Source: a virus
Length of the DNA stretch: 26,086 nucleotides
Strand: one strand, 5' to 3'
Virus record (IMG/VR): IMGVR_UViG_3300020472_000147
Span: 1-26,086 of that record
Shown: positions 17,501 to 23,792 of the stretch, piece by piece
Layout of the letters: the number at the start of each line of letters is the position of its first letter
How positions within the stretch are numbered: position 1 is the first letter of the stretch
Notes under the pieces: generated by a model
Databases searched by the model: none
What the model was told of the DNA's origin: nothing
What the model saw: the letters and a program-made list of their open reading frames with translations, nothing else
Translations under genes and position numbers: made by a program

Positions 17501-18364
17501 ATGATCCGTACATCTGTTAAATGGGCGGGTGATTTAAAGTGGGTTAATGAAGGTGGCGAGATGGTCATGCGTGGAAAACAAGGAAGGCTGACCAAATCTG
17601 AGCGTGATGCATTACTTAAAGTAGGTATTAATTTAGATGATGCTGTTAAAATAGCAGATCAATGGACAAGAGCAGGAGCCCAGAAAGGTAACACCTTACA
17701 TTTAGCTAATACTGGAGCGTGGGATGATCCTGTTATTCGTAACAAGTTCCGTGTTGCGCTTGTTGACGAAATTAATAATGCGGTTATTACACCCGGCCCT
17801 GCTGAAAAACTTAATTTCATGAGCACTCAGGTTGGTAGCTTAATGACCCAGTTTAAGTCATTTGGATTCTCGGCAACTCACAGAACCTTATTGGCTGGCT
17901 TACAACAACGTGATGCCAAAGCGTTTCATGGCATACTATCAATGATCGCAATGGGTTATATGGTCGATATTATTAAGTCGCCCAGCTATGACAAACGTGA
18001 CTTTACCTCAATTGATCGCTTGGTTCAGGCGATTGATTACTCTGGTGCTACTGGAATTATGTTTGATCTCGACAATATGCTTGAGGTCATGAGTGGGAAT
18101 ACGCTGGGTATTCGCCCTATGCTGGGTGTCGATAGTTTTTTTAAAGACCCGAACCTCGCTCAGCGCACAGGCCAAGTTGGTGGGCCTGTGGCCTCGCTGG
18201 GATTAGACCTGGCTAACTCAATTCTTAATCCTGACGCAGATAGTCAGGACATAGCTCGTTCTGTTCGGCGGCTCCTGCCGTTCAACAATCTTATCTGGTT
18301 TTCATGGGCGGTTGATAGATTGCAAAGGTCAGCTGGCAGTATTGGTGAGGATGATGATGAATAG
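14537..18364 (+). CDS. giant internal virion protein (T7 gp16-like position)
   Basis: This encodes 1275 residues, close to the 1318 of T7 gp16, with GTG spacing of four bases after the previous gene. Unlike T7 gp16 I see no lytic transglycosylase domain at the N-terminus. A Gly/Ala/Ile-rich segment (FAIAGAGILGGAIGGIAGGIG, about 174-194) could cross or sit in the inner membrane during DNA ejection. The rest is long and helical, with many charged segments (REELKEVDFILMGDNRSFLLDRTRESF, EYDARILEITSD). The C-terminal part (LSPYTDMMKRFSGSIIQSEMIR, MTQFKSFGFSATHRTL) looks like blocks conserved in podovirus core proteins. The product should form the core stack and the translocation channel. No peptidoglycan hydrolase is evident in it. 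Confidence 0.78.
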   Translation: MGFIEELDRINGQNRQQDNRPVHQLDTSERIWNALQTDTLVGQIGTSLKYHIEMGDFGDYQPVEGYNPFNDNMIGYENYADEFITSMSPAETMVRKAIIDRNNESRRSFENHGWSRLLGNLMDPINILPIPLARGIGFIQGAKQGSKVGLLGLGPAEAIRAGMDPTNPTLEPYFAIAGAGILGGAIGGIAGGIGKVKLDFMADNWFASQSAVDAYNRLEEIMPDTAATVRPFSERKTFVNKDGLEYQESIFDHVKRLIDKSSRESNTEYDARILEITSDPKKYEDLIEVSKSWNPDSFVPTGTGIETMRLAQHPYFLLKNNLFKGEMGNSIRRLADRITGSPGMITKGMAAGDSIAQGVHNKSKLHNKLAVDASKGMYHAYLKEQNINPDTMTPFGRALKSVETSIFHGREYKQFKDDVMWMVLSGEKSTNANVIEAATALKTYMDAMGKAGQDAGIFGIARLNRRKKFLQEEVIPNSDRSVLNQVDRLRGALSDEENLLGRDWLVRAIDDLEGKSNLSQKQFDNLEKFREELKEVDFILMGDNRSFLLDRTRESFKNKGAQIYHDRIKRQQEWVDELADIEARLENWKTASARGELPQAEKQAFTHWSRMFKHDEIVNHRAEFLKILEDWYIKTDTTGVRANQTLDSILKQRTQGDIKRLLDDAMRKEGLPESTINSALAKIDDIFKTKSVDPKIKQLQLEEAHNYVRGLVDTYGVGKDARLQEALKEVERMASRGEPEDFAFGAASATRERILEMPSYMLTKRYNGIADFIETDPEIMLRRYHRRMAASIEMGNEFGDATMKNFTDELKLRLESEVDNAVGKEAEALARESSRVIQAVTDMKEKVLGVYKLPTDPSSASARGVRSIKNAMVLALMGKATVAALADMGRTVMSVGLERAFKGAFDKFTVASHDFKMGGAEVELAGEAAEVALHGRWEAFFDVDGGFGGNTMIERMLDTGVNKMFVLNALSPYTDMMKRFSGSIIQSEMIRTSVKWAGDLKWVNEGGEMVMRGKQGRLTKSERDALLKVGINLDDAVKIADQWTRAGAQKGNTLHLANTGAWDDPVIRNKFRVALVDEINNAVITPGPAEKLNFMSTQVGSLMTQFKSFGFSATHRTLLAGLQQRDAKAFHGILSMIAMGYMVDIIKSPSYDKRDFTSIDRLVQAIDYSGATGIMFDLDNMLEVMSGNTLGIRPMLGVDSFFKDPNLAQRTGQVGGPVASLGLDLANSILNPDADSQDIARSVRRLLPFNNLIWFSWAVDRLQRSAGSIGEDDDE

Positions 18365-18429
18365 ATTTCGTTCTGTGCGTGGTGATTTTTATTTTATTAA
18401 CTTATTTTGAGGGGAAACGGAGATAGAGT

Positions 18430-19137
18430 ATGACACATATTACAATCGGAACAACAACAACGATTGCTAAATATACTGCGACATCGGGTCAGACAGCGTT
18501 TAGCATACCGTTTGAGTTTTTTGATGATGATGACATAGATGTTTATAAACAAGGTACCTTATTAGAGAAATCGACACATTATAATATAACGCCTGTCACT
18601 ACTTACAGCGGTGGATATAATGGTGGTACGATGACCCTGACATCAGGTGCAACAACATCTGATTCAGTTGTCTTAGAATTAAATATATCCCCAACACGGA
18701 CAACAGATTTCCCGACTACTGGTGGATTTAATATCGATACGTTAAATACGTGGATCGATAAAATGATTGTATTATTCAAACAAGCTTTTGAAAATATAGA
18801 TCGTAAAGTCGGTAGAGCTTCGACTGACACATCAACTTATGCATTAACTTTACCTGTTCCTACTTCGACAGCGCAGAACCTCCAGTTAAGTACATCTGGT
18901 TTTACTCTTATAGAAAGGGGCAATGTTGTTTTAAATGGTACTGGTGCACCCGCTGGTGGCACAGGTATCAACGGTGATTTTTATATCGATAGCAATGCAA
19001 ATAATCTTTACGGCCCAAAGGCAGGTGGTTCATGGCCTACGGCTGTTTCAATGGTTGGACCTACAGGCTCTACAGGGGCCACTGGTGCCGCAGGAGCGAC
19101 AGGTGGCATTGGTTTAATGATAGCGTTAGGAGGTTAA
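18430..19137 (+). CDS. tail-fibre adaptor with T7 gp17-like N-terminus and collagen-like end
   Basis: This encodes 235 residues. The ATG at 18430 follows GGAG about eight bases upstream. Residues 1-130 match the T7 tail-fibre N-terminal domain that docks on the tail: YTATSGQTAFSIPFEFFDDDDIDVYKQG, HYNITPV, TSGATTSDSVVL and a closing helix LNTWIDKMIVLFKQAFENIDRKVGR. A GDFYIDSNANNLYGPK segment follows, then a short collagen-like run GPTGSTGATGAAGATGG (210-226). The protein stops there, without a receptor-binding tip. It therefore probably serves as an adaptor to which separately encoded tips attach. Its stop is one base away from the next start. Confidence 0.85.
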   Translation: MTHITIGTTTTIAKYTATSGQTAFSIPFEFFDDDDIDVYKQGTLLEKSTHYNITPVTTYSGGYNGGTMTLTSGATTSDSVVLELNISPTRTTDFPTTGGFNIDTLNTWIDKMIVLFKQAFENIDRKVGRASTDTSTYALTLPVPTSTAQNLQLSTSGFTLIERGNVVLNGTGAPAGGTGINGDFYIDSNANNLYGPKAGGSWPTAVSMVGPTGSTGATGAAGATGGIGLMIALGG

Positions 19138-19138
19138 T

Positions 19139-19465
19139 GTGGCTGACACATTTCATATGGTAAATGCAGATATTACGACAAGCGATCCTACTGTTTTGAC
19201 AGCTGGTTCTGGTGAAACTTTAGTCGTTGTTGGATGTCAGGTTGCTAATATGCACGCAAGTACAGCTTGTTGGTTGACAGCGACTGTGTACCAAAGCGGT
19301 GGAGGTACTAATGCAATTCTTTGTAAGGAAGTATCGATTCCAATCAATGACGCTTTTAACCCGATACAGGGAAAACTTGTTTTGGAAACAGGTGACTATA
19401 TTAAAATGGATGCTCAAGCAAATAGTTCACTTGAAGCTACAATTTCTTATTTGAAGCAGACTTGA
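19139..19465 (+). CDS. small beta-rich fibre-associated protein
   Basis: This encodes 108 residues. It starts at GTG 19139, preceded by AGGAGG (19128-19133). It has almost no helix and is rich in Thr/Ala/Val. The order LTAGSGETLVVVGCQVANMHASTACWLTATV, then KEVSIPINDAFNPIQGKLVLETGDYIKMDAQANSSLEATISYL, reads like a single jelly-roll or beta-sandwich domain. I recall similar short proteins next to tail-fibre genes of marine phages, but no named family. Its place between fibre adaptor and fibre tip suggests a fibre component. The following ATG lies one base after its stop. Confidence 0.65.
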   Translation: MADTFHMVNADITTSDPTVLTAGSGETLVVVGCQVANMHASTACWLTATVYQSGGGTNAILCKEVSIPINDAFNPIQGKLVLETGDYIKMDAQANSSLEATISYLKQT

Positions 19466-19466
19466 T

Positions 19467-20204
19467 ATGAGTAATTTCTTATCAGGAAGAACGAGCCTTA
19501 CAACAGTTCAAACTGCAGATATAGCTGATAACGCCATTACATTGGCTAAGATGGCTGGTGGAACGGATGGTCAAGTCATTACCTATGACGCATCAGGCGA
19601 TCCAAGTGCTGTAGGTCCGGGAACAGACGGCCAAGTGTTAACCAGTACTGGGGCAGGTTCTCCCCCTGCTTTTGAGGCTGTAGGTGGTGCTGGTAAAATT
19701 CTTGAAGTTGTTCCGTTAGTTTGTGATGGCTCTGCTGTCACTGTTCCTTCTGGAACTTACACTTCAACAGATGTAACAGCCGTTCAAACATCTACTCAAA
19801 CGTATGTCGATTTAAATGGAAGCTCCATCGACTACACACCTCCATCTGGAACATCATCTGTTATTTATGAATATCAATTTATGACAGGCTTTGCAGACGC
19901 TACGGGCTGTTTGCACATTAAATTATTTCTAGCTGGAACTGAAGTTACTGATGCGAGGGGTGGTTATTCTTGTTACAGCATGGTCTTAAATCGGCCATAT
20001 TTTAAGTGGGTTTTCAGAATTGGAGATGGTGATGACGCGGGTGCTGGTAAGGTTTCAAGTTGGAGTAGTGGTAAAATTATAAAACTCCAAGCACGAGATT
20101 ATTCATCAGCATCAACTGTTAAAATTCATGAAACTGCCTACTGGGATGGCACGGGCGGTAGTCACATTGGCAAGCCTGTTTTAACCGTTACAGCGATTGA
20201 TTAG
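19467..20204 (+). CDS. tail-fibre tip protein, copy 1
   Basis: This encodes 245 residues, starting FLSGRTSLTTV. The N-terminal module is ADIADNAITLAKMAGGTDGQVITYDASGDPSAVG, then DGQVLTSTGAGSPPAFEAV, a known tail-fibre linker type. The C-terminal 150 residues are beta-rich (TSTQTYVDLNGSSIDYTPPSGTSSVIYEYQFMTGF, HIKLFLAGTEVTDARGG), consistent with a jelly-roll receptor-binding head. It is paralogous in the N-terminal module to the gene at 20371. Start context is weak, so translation is probably coupled. The host receptor cannot be told from sequence. Confidence 0.75.
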   Translation: MSNFLSGRTSLTTVQTADIADNAITLAKMAGGTDGQVITYDASGDPSAVGPGTDGQVLTSTGAGSPPAFEAVGGAGKILEVVPLVCDGSAVTVPSGTYTSTDVTAVQTSTQTYVDLNGSSIDYTPPSGTSSVIYEYQFMTGFADATGCLHIKLFLAGTEVTDARGGYSCYSMVLNRPYFKWVFRIGDGDDAGAGKVSSWSSGKIIKLQARDYSSASTVKIHETAYWDGTGGSHIGKPVLTVTAID

Positions 20205-20212
20205 GAAATGTT

Positions 20213-20368
20213 ATGTCAGATTATAAAATAATTAGAAGAGTTGAATATCCATCTGTCCATGATTTTCTTGAAGCTTTGCACGATAAGGAAAAAGGTGACG
20301 ACACTAAGTATAATGCGTGGATCGCCGCTTGTGACAAAGTCAAAACTGACTTTCCAAAGGGGGATTAA
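20213..20368 (+). CDS. 51-residue YPS-motif protein, copy 1
   Basis: This short frame starts at ATG 20213 and ends at TAA 20366-20368. The peptide contains EYPSVHDFLEALHD near the middle and ends CDKVKTDFPKGD. The C-terminal half of the protein at 21018-21305 matches it as YPSIGDQLDALWKG followed by IDKVKSDYPKG, so the pair are paralogs. Each follows directly after a fibre-tip gene. Small proteins with a YPSIGDQLDAL motif are common near phage tail-fibre genes in my recollection, and may be assembly helpers or fibre parts. The function is unproven. Confidence 0.75.
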   Translation: MSDYKIIRRVEYPSVHDFLEALHDKEKGDDTKYNAWIAACDKVKTDFPKGD

Positions 20369-20370
20369 CG

Positions 20371-21021
20371 ATGAGTAAAAGTTCTTTTTTATCTGGAAAT
20401 TTTGCACCACTTGAGCGTTCTGTGACTTTGGCAAAAATGGCATCTGGAACTGATGGTAATTTAATTACATATGATGCTAGTGGAAATCCAGCCCATGTTG
20501 CAACAGGTAGTGCTGGTCAAGTCTTAACTAGTGCTGGTGCTGGTGCGCCACCAACTTTTGCTGGTGGCGGTAAACTTTTGCAAACAGTCACAACTGTAAA
20601 ACTTGATGCCTTTTCGGCTACTGCCACAAGCATGACAGATGTAACTGGACTATCTGTTCAAATTACTCCTAGTGCTACATCAAGTAAAATTTTAGTTACT
20701 GGTGCAATTACAGGGGCAGGAAGTCATTTCGTTTGGTTTAGAGTTTTACGTGACAGTACACAATTACAAATACCAGCTAGTCTAAGCAACAGAACTACAG
20801 GTTCTATTGTTTTTCAAAATAGTGAAACTTATATGGTAACTACACTTCCGATTTCCATACTAGATTCTCCATCTTCTACGAGTACGCTAACTTATAAAGT
20901 TCAGTGTGAGGTATATTCTGGTTCGGGATATGTAAATCGTACTGAGCGAGACGATGACAATGCCGCTGGATATGATGCACGGGGAAGCAGTTCAATTACA
21001 GTACAGGAGATAGGAGCATGA
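20371..21021 (+). CDS. tail-fibre tip protein, copy 2
   Basis: This encodes 216 residues. The ATG at 20371 follows a purine-rich AAAGGGGG stretch. The N-terminal module (SFLSGNFAP, VTLAKMASGTDGNLITYDASGNPAHVATGSAGQVLTSAGAGAPPTF) repeats that of the preceding fibre tip with many substitutions. The C-terminal part (LSVQITPSATSSKILVTGAITGAG, VWFRVLRDSTQLQIP, SSTSTLTYKVQCEVYSGSGYVN, ending SSSITVQEIGA) is of the beta type common at fibre ends and differs from copy 1. So the attachment module is duplicated while the heads diverge, which would let one virion carry two binding specificities. Its stop overlaps the next ATG (ATGA). Confidence 0.78.
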   Translation: MSKSSFLSGNFAPLERSVTLAKMASGTDGNLITYDASGNPAHVATGSAGQVLTSAGAGAPPTFAGGGKLLQTVTTVKLDAFSATATSMTDVTGLSVQITPSATSSKILVTGAITGAGSHFVWFRVLRDSTQLQIPASLSNRTTGSIVFQNSETYMVTTLPISILDSPSSTSTLTYKVQCEVYSGSGYVNRTERDDDNAAGYDARGSSSITVQEIGA

Positions 21022-21305
21022 CGCATCGCGCAATTTACGCACTATACGATAATGTCGTTAAAGTTAATGGTGACGGTGATGATATGGTTGCCTATGACAA
21101 AGATGACAAGGTAGTTGCTTGGGATAAGGACGATGTTTCGGCAAAAGAAATAGCGATTGAAAAAGAAATTGGTCATATCGAAAAAAGACGTAGCAATTAT
21201 CCATCCATAGGAGATCAATTAGATGCATTGTGGAAGGGTGGAGATGATCAAGCGGCAATGAAAGTCATTATAGACAAAGTTAAGTCTGACTATCCCAAAG
21301 GCTAA
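21018..21305 (+). CDS. 95-residue YPS-motif protein, copy 2
   Basis: This starts at ATG 21018, overlapping the previous stop, with GGAG just upstream. The N-terminal half has two acidic near-repeats (VAYDKDDK and VAWDKDDV). A charged helix (EIAIEKEIGHIEKRR) and the motif NYPSIGDQLDALWKG follow, ending IDKVKSDYPKG. The C-terminal half is paralogous to the 51-residue protein at 20213. It closes the second fibre cassette. A role as fibre component or assembly helper is inference. Confidence 0.75.
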   Translation: MTHRAIYALYDNVVKVNGDGDDMVAYDKDDKVVAWDKDDVSAKEIAIEKEIGHIEKRRSNYPSIGDQLDALWKGGDDQAAMKVIIDKVKSDYPKG

Positions 21306-21308
21306 GTA

Positions 21309-21815
21309 ATGGTTATCGCGGAAACTCTTGCTGGGATTAGTTTAGTAAAAGCAGCTGTTTCTGGAATTGCTCAAGTTATTGGCAGTAGTGAAGATGTCGG
21401 CGAAATTTCTGGGTTTATAGACCAGATGTTTAAAGGAGCTAAACAGTTAAGGGATGCTGACAAACCTGTAACTCGGGCAGAAAAAATAGGATCATTTATT
21501 CAAAGTAAACTGGGAAAGCCTAAAGATGAAACATCATTAGGTGCTGTAGCACAGGCTCATATAGATCGTTTATACGCAGATGAAGCTCTTAACAATATGG
21601 GCAAGATGATTAATCAAAGGTTTGGTTTTGGAACGTGGGAAAATATCTTAGTTGAACAGGCTGAATTAGTTAGAGAAAAAAATAAAGAAGCAATTGAGCG
21701 TAAACAATTAAGAGAAGCACATCATCAGAAGTTATTTGAAATTGGAATTGGGATCATTGCTCTATTTGTAGGTGTTGGCGGTATTATTTTTTATATCAAT
21801 TGGGTAAGACGATAA
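21309..21815 (+). CDS. C-tail-anchored membrane protein in the lysis region
   Basis: This encodes 168 residues. A helical soluble part includes DKPVTRAEKIGSFIQSKLGKPKDETSLGAVAQAHIDRLYADEAL and an Arg/Glu/Lys-rich amphipathic helix. A single hydrophobic segment (FEIGIGIIALFVGVGGIIFYINWV, about 143-165) and WVRR end the chain. The start is ATG 21309. It lies directly after the fibre cassettes and before other lysis-type genes. It could be a holin partner, a spanin-like part or a virion membrane protein. I do not recognise the family. Confidence 0.7.
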   Translation: MVIAETLAGISLVKAAVSGIAQVIGSSEDVGEISGFIDQMFKGAKQLRDADKPVTRAEKIGSFIQSKLGKPKDETSLGAVAQAHIDRLYADEALNNMGKMINQRFGFGTWENILVEQAELVREKNKEAIERKQLREAHHQKLFEIGIGIIALFVGVGGIIFYINWVRR

Positions 21816-22166
21816 ATGGAATTTTCATTACGTGACCTGGCATCGTTTGGTGCAATAGCTGTATCGTTGATAGGTGGTTTTGTTACTGCACGTATCCAGA
21901 TTAAACAGTTGATGGAAAAAATGGCAGAACATAATAGTATTTTTACCCGCACAGATCAGCGTTTAGATGAAGCTGAATCAGCCAGAGGTGTTATTGAGAG
22001 TCGTGTTGCAATTCTTTCTGAGATTAACAGTGTGTCAGCGTTAGAAAAACGAACGATGCAGATAACAGATTTAACAACAACCGTTCGGATGTTGCAGTCA
22101 GAGGTTAGTCTTCTTCGATCCCTGCATAATGGATCACACCCTGTAACTACCAAGGAGGATAAATAG
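21816..22166 (+). CDS. N-anchored coiled-coil protein, possible spanin or holin-associated
   Basis: This encodes 116 residues. The ATG at 21816 follows the previous stop directly. Residues 8-25 (LASFGAIAVSLIGGFVTA) form one membrane helix. The rest (IKQLMEKMAEHNSIFTRTDQRLDEAESARGVIESRVAIL...VRMLQSEVSLL) is a long predicted coiled coil. One N-terminal anchor plus a coiled-coil body is the layout of inner-membrane spanins (Rz-type), but many other phage proteins share it. No lipoprotein partner is clear. The place right before the endolysin supports a lysis role. Confidence 0.65.
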   Translation: MEFSLRDLASFGAIAVSLIGGFVTARIQIKQLMEKMAEHNSIFTRTDQRLDEAESARGVIESRVAILSEINSVSALEKRTMQITDLTTTVRMLQSEVSLLRSLHNGSHPVTTKEDK

Positions 22167-22588
22167 TGGAGTATGAACATTTTTCACAAGCACCTTGGCA
22201 AGAAGATAGATGGCCTAATTTTAAAGCAGTTGAGTTGGCCTGTCCTCATTGTGGTGAGTATTATCATGATGAATGGATGCTCGACGGTATCCAATACTTG
22301 CGACGAAATCTTAATCAACCAGTCCAAATCAACAGTGCACGGCGTTGTGCCTTCTACAATGCCAGCAACAAAATCGGTGGAGCTGTCCACAGTCAGCATA
22401 AAATGCGTGTCGCCTTCGACATCTCAATCAGAAATCGTGATCCCGCCAAAATACTTGGGTTATTACGAGAGTATGGATATTCGACTTTTGGTTTCTACGG
22501 TTCTTTCATTCATGTAGATGCCAGAAAGAATAGGAAATGGTCAACTAAGTCAGGAAAAAAAGTATGGAAATCATTGGTAGCCTTTTAG
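22166..22588 (+). CDS. M15-family peptidase endolysin
   Basis: This encodes 140 residues. GTG 22166 overlaps the previous stop, and GGAGG lies about nine bases upstream. The zinc-peptidase motifs of the M15 (D-Ala-D-Ala carboxypeptidase-like) family are visible: SQH-x6-D, giving His78 and Asp85, and HVD, giving His116 and Asp118. The N-terminus carries a CPHCG (Cys26/Cys29) pair as in several phage M15 enzymes. It should cut peptide cross-links of peptidoglycan during lysis. One detail is unusual: Arg81 stands where the loop normally has Gly (H-x2-G-x-A-x-D). No signal peptide is seen, so it needs a holin. It overlaps the holin-like gene by 25 bases. Confidence 0.88.
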   Translation: MEYEHFSQAPWQEDRWPNFKAVELACPHCGEYYHDEWMLDGIQYLRRNLNQPVQINSARRCAFYNASNKIGGAVHSQHKMRVAFDISIRNRDPAKILGLLREYGYSTFGFYGSFIHVDARKNRKWSTKSGKKVWKSLVAF

Positions 22589-23106
22589 GAGCAGGTGCAA
22601 GTGTAGCATCTGGAGGATTATTTGGACTGTTGGGCAGTCTAGTAGGTGTAGGTACGAAGTACCTTCAACAGCGACAGGCCAACGCACAGAAAAGCAAGGA
22701 ATGGCTACATGAAATTGAATTACGCAAACTTAATATGGAAGCTGGTGATCGTGAGACTGAGAATGAACTGGCAATAGCACAGTCGGAGGGCTCATGGCGT
22801 GGACTAGAAGCCAGCTATAAGACAGTTATACCTGCATCTCAGGTACATACAGTGGTTAATGATTTGAGGGCATTGTTTAGACCCCTTCTCACCTTTAGCT
22901 TAATTGCCCTGTCAGCGGTACTCTTCTGGTGGGTATGGTCAGGTATACTAGAGGCGAATCCAAAGGTCTTAGCGGTCTTCTCTGAGTCTGATATTAAAGA
23001 TATCATACGGTATATGATCCATACGATCTTCTTTTCTACAAGCACAGCAATTGTCTGGTGGTTTGGTGACAGAGCTATGGCACCTCCGGGATCGAAGACT
23101 AGATAA
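22564..23106 (+). CDS. holin-like membrane protein
   Basis: This encodes 180 residues starting at ATG 22564, 25 bases inside the endolysin gene. A glycine-rich hydrophobic N-terminus (SLLGAGASVASGGLFGLLGSLVGVG, 6-30) precedes a charged helical linker. Two membrane helices follow: about 107-128 (PLLTFSLIALSAVLFWWVWSG) and 148-167 (IRYMIHTIFFSTSTAIVWWFGDR). The WWFGDR ending of the last helix resembles holin-type proteins I recall from podoviruses. Overlap with the endolysin supports a shared lysis role. The stop codon lies inside the 23-bp repeat found again at 23245-23267. Confidence 0.72.
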   Translation: MEIIGSLLGAGASVASGGLFGLLGSLVGVGTKYLQQRQANAQKSKEWLHEIELRKLNMEAGDRETENELAIAQSEGSWRGLEASYKTVIPASQVHTVVNDLRALFRPLLTFSLIALSAVLFWWVWSGILEANPKVLAVFSESDIKDIIRYMIHTIFFSTSTAIVWWFGDRAMAPPGSKTR

Positions 23107-23109
23107 GTT
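23087..23109 (+). repeat. 23-bp direct repeat, copy 1 (holin gene 3' end)
   Basis: It begins CGGGATCG and ends GATAAGTT, and includes the last codons and stop of the holin-like gene. An identical copy lies at 23245-23267, with 135 bases between them. Flanks do not match beyond the 23 bases. Confidence 0.95.
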
Positions 23110-23111
23110 AC

Positions 23112-23197
23112 GGAACATAAGGGAACATGACGGAACATTGTTCCTTTAGATTACGGAACATATGGAACACACCCCCTATAGGGGTGTTCTATGTTCC
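23112..23197. promoter_or_regulatory. phased GGAACAT repeat array with palindromes
   Basis: GGAACAT occurs at 23112, 23122 and 23132, spaced exactly 10 bases, so all would face the same side of the helix. It occurs again at 23155, with a variant GGAACAC at 23164. The inverse ATGTTCC is at 23191-23197. Around 23132-23144 the array gives GGAACATTGTTCC, a small palindrome. The stretch lies between convergent genes. It may bind a protein or act as a weak bidirectional terminator. Confidence 0.6.
23169..23187. terminator. short hairpin between convergent genes, possible weak terminator
   Basis: ACACCCC (23169-23175) and GGGGTGT (23181-23187) form a seven-pair stem around CTATA. It lacks a good T tract on either strand, so it could reduce read-through but is not a classic terminator. 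Confidence 0.35.
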
Positions 23198-23244
23198 AAT
23201 TACAATTCCATTAGAATATAGTATCGCTTCAATTGCATCACATT

Positions 23245-23267
23245 CGGGATCGAAGACTAGATAAGTT
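23245..23267 (+). repeat. 23-bp direct repeat, copy 2
   Basis: It is identical to 23087-23109. This copy covers the stop codon (23257-23259, minus strand) of the leftward gene. Having both convergent genes end in the same repeat suggests that a duplication or insertion event built the gap between them. Confidence 0.95.
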
Positions 23268-23559
23268 TTAGTTGTTTAGGTTCTTCACCTAGAATATTTA
23301 GTATAAAGGTTTTCATCTCAGGCTCTTGCGGATAATCATTATCATATGATTTTATATACCAATCATGATAGAAGCCAGTATCTGTTAATGGTATACATAT
23401 ATCTGGCCACATACTTATAGAGTGAAAACCTTTTCCACCCCAACTGAATCCCGTATGCCAATCGTATCTAACTTCAATATCAATTGTGGCTTCTCCCCAT
23501 CTTAATCGAAAATTCATTTCTGGAAGTTTGGTATATTTCTCCATCCAATTACCATTCAT
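23257..23559 (-). CDS. 100-residue hypothetical protein near attP
   Basis: This leftward gene has a good ribosome binding site (AAGGAGA before the ATG at 23559). The peptide is aromatic-rich (RLRWGEATIDIEVRYDWHTGFSWGGKGFHSISMWPD) with beta-like spacing, then FYHDWYIKSYDNDYPQEPEMKTFILNIL. It has no signal peptide or membrane segment and I do not recognise a family. It follows a 57-residue gene with two bases after that stop, so the two look like a small operon. The position next to attP and antisense to the late genes is typical for accessory genes carried at prophage ends. Confidence 0.7.
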   Translation of the reverse strand: MNGNWMEKYTKLPEMNFRLRWGEATIDIEVRYDWHTGFSWGGKGFHSISMWPDICIPLTDTGFYHDWYIKSYDNDYPQEPEMKTFILNILGEEPKQLKLI

Positions 23560-23562
23560 ATG

Positions 23563-23736
23563 TTATTCTCCTTTCAGAACACCTAAATTTTTATAATGTT
23601 GATAGAGATAATCACAAGAATCAGTCTGTATATACTCTTCATCTGACTTATCAAATTTATTTCCATACTCATTTTCCCAACTTTCAGTATCAATTTCTAA
23701 AGTGAGAGAGATTTTTACTTTAACAATTTTCCCCAT
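23563..23736 (-). CDS. 57-residue hypothetical protein near attP
   Basis: ATG is at 23736 with AAGGAG about eight bases upstream; the TAA is at 23563-23565. The peptide opens MGKIVKVKISLTLEIDTESW, followed by an acidic middle (NKFDKSDEEYIQTD) and YLYQHYKNLGVLKGE. The Val/Ile-rich strand at the start and the acidic tail give no function. It is the first gene of a two-gene leftward operon whose promoter must lie in or next to the attachment site. Confidence 0.7.
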   Translation of the reverse strand: MGKIVKVKISLTLEIDTESWENEYGNKFDKSDEEYIQTDSCDYLYQHYKNLGVLKGE

Positions 23737-23756
23737 TTATCGTTCTCCTTTTGTTG

Positions 23757-23779
23757 CTGTGCCCAAAACTGTGCCCAGT
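23757..23779. repeat. integrase arm-type site, left (two CTGTGCCCA)
   Basis: This 23-bp element consists of CTGTGCCCA, three A, and CTGTGCCCA followed by GT. An identical copy lies at 23978-24000 on the other side of the tRNA core. Paired repeats on both sides of a core match arm-binding sites of tyrosine integrases. The site also overlaps the promoter region of the leftward genes. Confidence 0.8.
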
Positions 23780-23792
23780 AGTTTGTTATAAT

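Noticed and set aside
18430-21305. Diversity-generating retroelement acting on the fibre tips
   Set aside because: The portal-side Bbp19-like gene recalls phage BPP-1, but no reverse transcriptase and no template/variable repeat pair is seen in this window.
22173-22517. 114-residue frame overlapping the endolysin gene
   Set aside because: The overlapping frame has intact M15 zinc motifs; this one has no support.
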